Assembly (NCBI RefSeq): GCF_029338555.1 | Contig: NZ_CP119991.1 | Coordinates: forward strand, 1 to 64,000 | Direction: 5' to 3' | Origin: Halobaculum marinum | GTDB lineage: Archaea > Halobacteriota > Halobacteria > Halobacteriales > Haloferacaceae | Length of the DNA: 64,000 bases | In this document: in pieces, positions 63,789 to 64,000 of the stretch | Layout: every line of letters starts with the position of its first letter | How positions within the stretch are numbered: position 1 is the stretch's first letter | Notes under the pieces: model-generated | Seen by the model: the letters and a program-made list of their open reading frames with translations, nothing else | The model's database searches: none | Told to the model about the DNA's origin: nothing | Position numbers and translations under genes: made by a program

Positions 63789-64000
63789 TGGACGTCCATC
63801 CCCCGGAAGCGGACGACTGCGGCGACCAACAGCAGCGCAGCGGCGGCGGTCAACACCGCAGCGCCGCCGAGGTCGTACTCGCTGGCGGTCAAGATTGCGA
63901 GCGGGTCGTAGTAGCGGGTCGGCGAGAGCGCGCCGAGCCACGACACGTCCGTCCCGGCGGTCGCGGTCGACACCACGAACCCCGCGACGACGGCGCCGGC
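63785..64000 (-). CDS. ABC-2-type transporter permease, C-terminal part cut by window end
   Basis: The last 71 residues of a second permease: GAVVAGFVVSTATAGTDVSW, LGALSPTRYYDPLAILTASE, and the membrane helix LTAAAALLLVAAVVRFRGMDVQ. The YYDPLAILTASEYDLGGAA stretch parallels the SRYFDPAAVLVDGTTDLAG of its neighbour, so the two are paralogues. Start lies outside the window. Confidence 0.8.
   Translation of the reverse strand, partial: AGAVVAGFVVSTATAGTDVSWLGALSPTRYYDPLAILTASEYDLGGAAVLTAAAALLLVAAVVRFRGMDVQ

Noticed and set aside
1-64000. Insertion sequences, integrases or prophage genes
   Set aside because: No transposase, integrase or phage-like product seen on either strand.

Overview
The window is haloarchaeal (class Halobacteria). 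It is GC-rich, its proteins are strongly acidic, secretion signals are mostly Tat lipoprotein signals (twin Arg plus LAGC lipobox), and several starts lie 24-29 nt downstream of a TATA box, as in leaderless transcription. Families such as DUF7512, DUF7542, HTH-10 and an Orc1/Cdc6 next to an origin point the same way. The genus cannot be fixed from sequence alone.

Layout. 1-11.3 kb: a broken IclR-type regulator faces an eight-gene galactoside operon (CUT1 ABC importer, galactonate-dehydratase-like enolase, SDR dehydrogenase, GH36 alpha-galactosidase, GH42 beta-galactosidase), with two identical-geometry inverted repeats between them. 11.5-18.4 kb: a broken membrane protein, a one-finger protein, RNA 3'-phosphate cyclase and a 1,339-aa modular surface protein (23-residue Q/A/G repeats, Ca-type DxDxDG repeats, five beta domains, Thr/Pro stalk, membrane anchor). 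18.5-19.3 kb: oxidase subunit III. 19.4-19.7 kb: an outlying origin-box cluster. 19.7-26.4 kb: a branched-chain-type ABC importer operon ending in a ketoacyl-synthase-III-like enzyme. 26.4-32.5 kb: a SufS-SufU fusion, an amidotransferase, an HTH-10 regulator, acyl-CoA synthetase, hydrolase and MaoC hydratase. 32.7-34.9 kb: a replication origin (repeated boxes flanking an AT-rich core) with its orc1/cdc6 gene. 35-44.6 kb: P-type ATPase, AddA-like helicase-nuclease, ferritin-like/VIT1 transporter, ACT protein, GNAT, second amidotransferase. 44.7-48.2 kb: divergent sulfur module (TauE, DUF7512, TusA, SQR-like flavoprotein, DUF1641). 48.3-50.4 kb: AddB-like partner, split in two. 50.6-55.1 kb: small membrane protein, hydrolase, RtcB, secreted metallo-beta-lactamase with lamin-tail domain, DUF3006. 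55.2-61.4 kb: a six-gene overlapping nucleotide-sugar/glycan operon. 61.6-64 kb: DUF7542 protein, EamA transporter and two ABC-2 permeases, the last cut by the window end.

Quality caution. Ten otherwise well-conserved genes carry about twelve reading-frame breaks, and at least nine of these are restored by adding back one G/C beside or within a G/C run. This looks like homopolymer under-calling in the source sequence rather than mass gene decay. Broken genes are therefore annotated over their full reconstructed extent.

The most noteworthy items are: the ORB-like origin and its partial copy 13 kb away sharing both the boxes and a palindrome; the Orc box that abuts the orc1 TATA box; the 23-residue-repeat surface protein; the SufS-SufU fusion; the paired candidate operators in the galactoside promoter; and a 13-bp promoter element shared by the Liv-type operon and the acyl-CoA synthetase operon.
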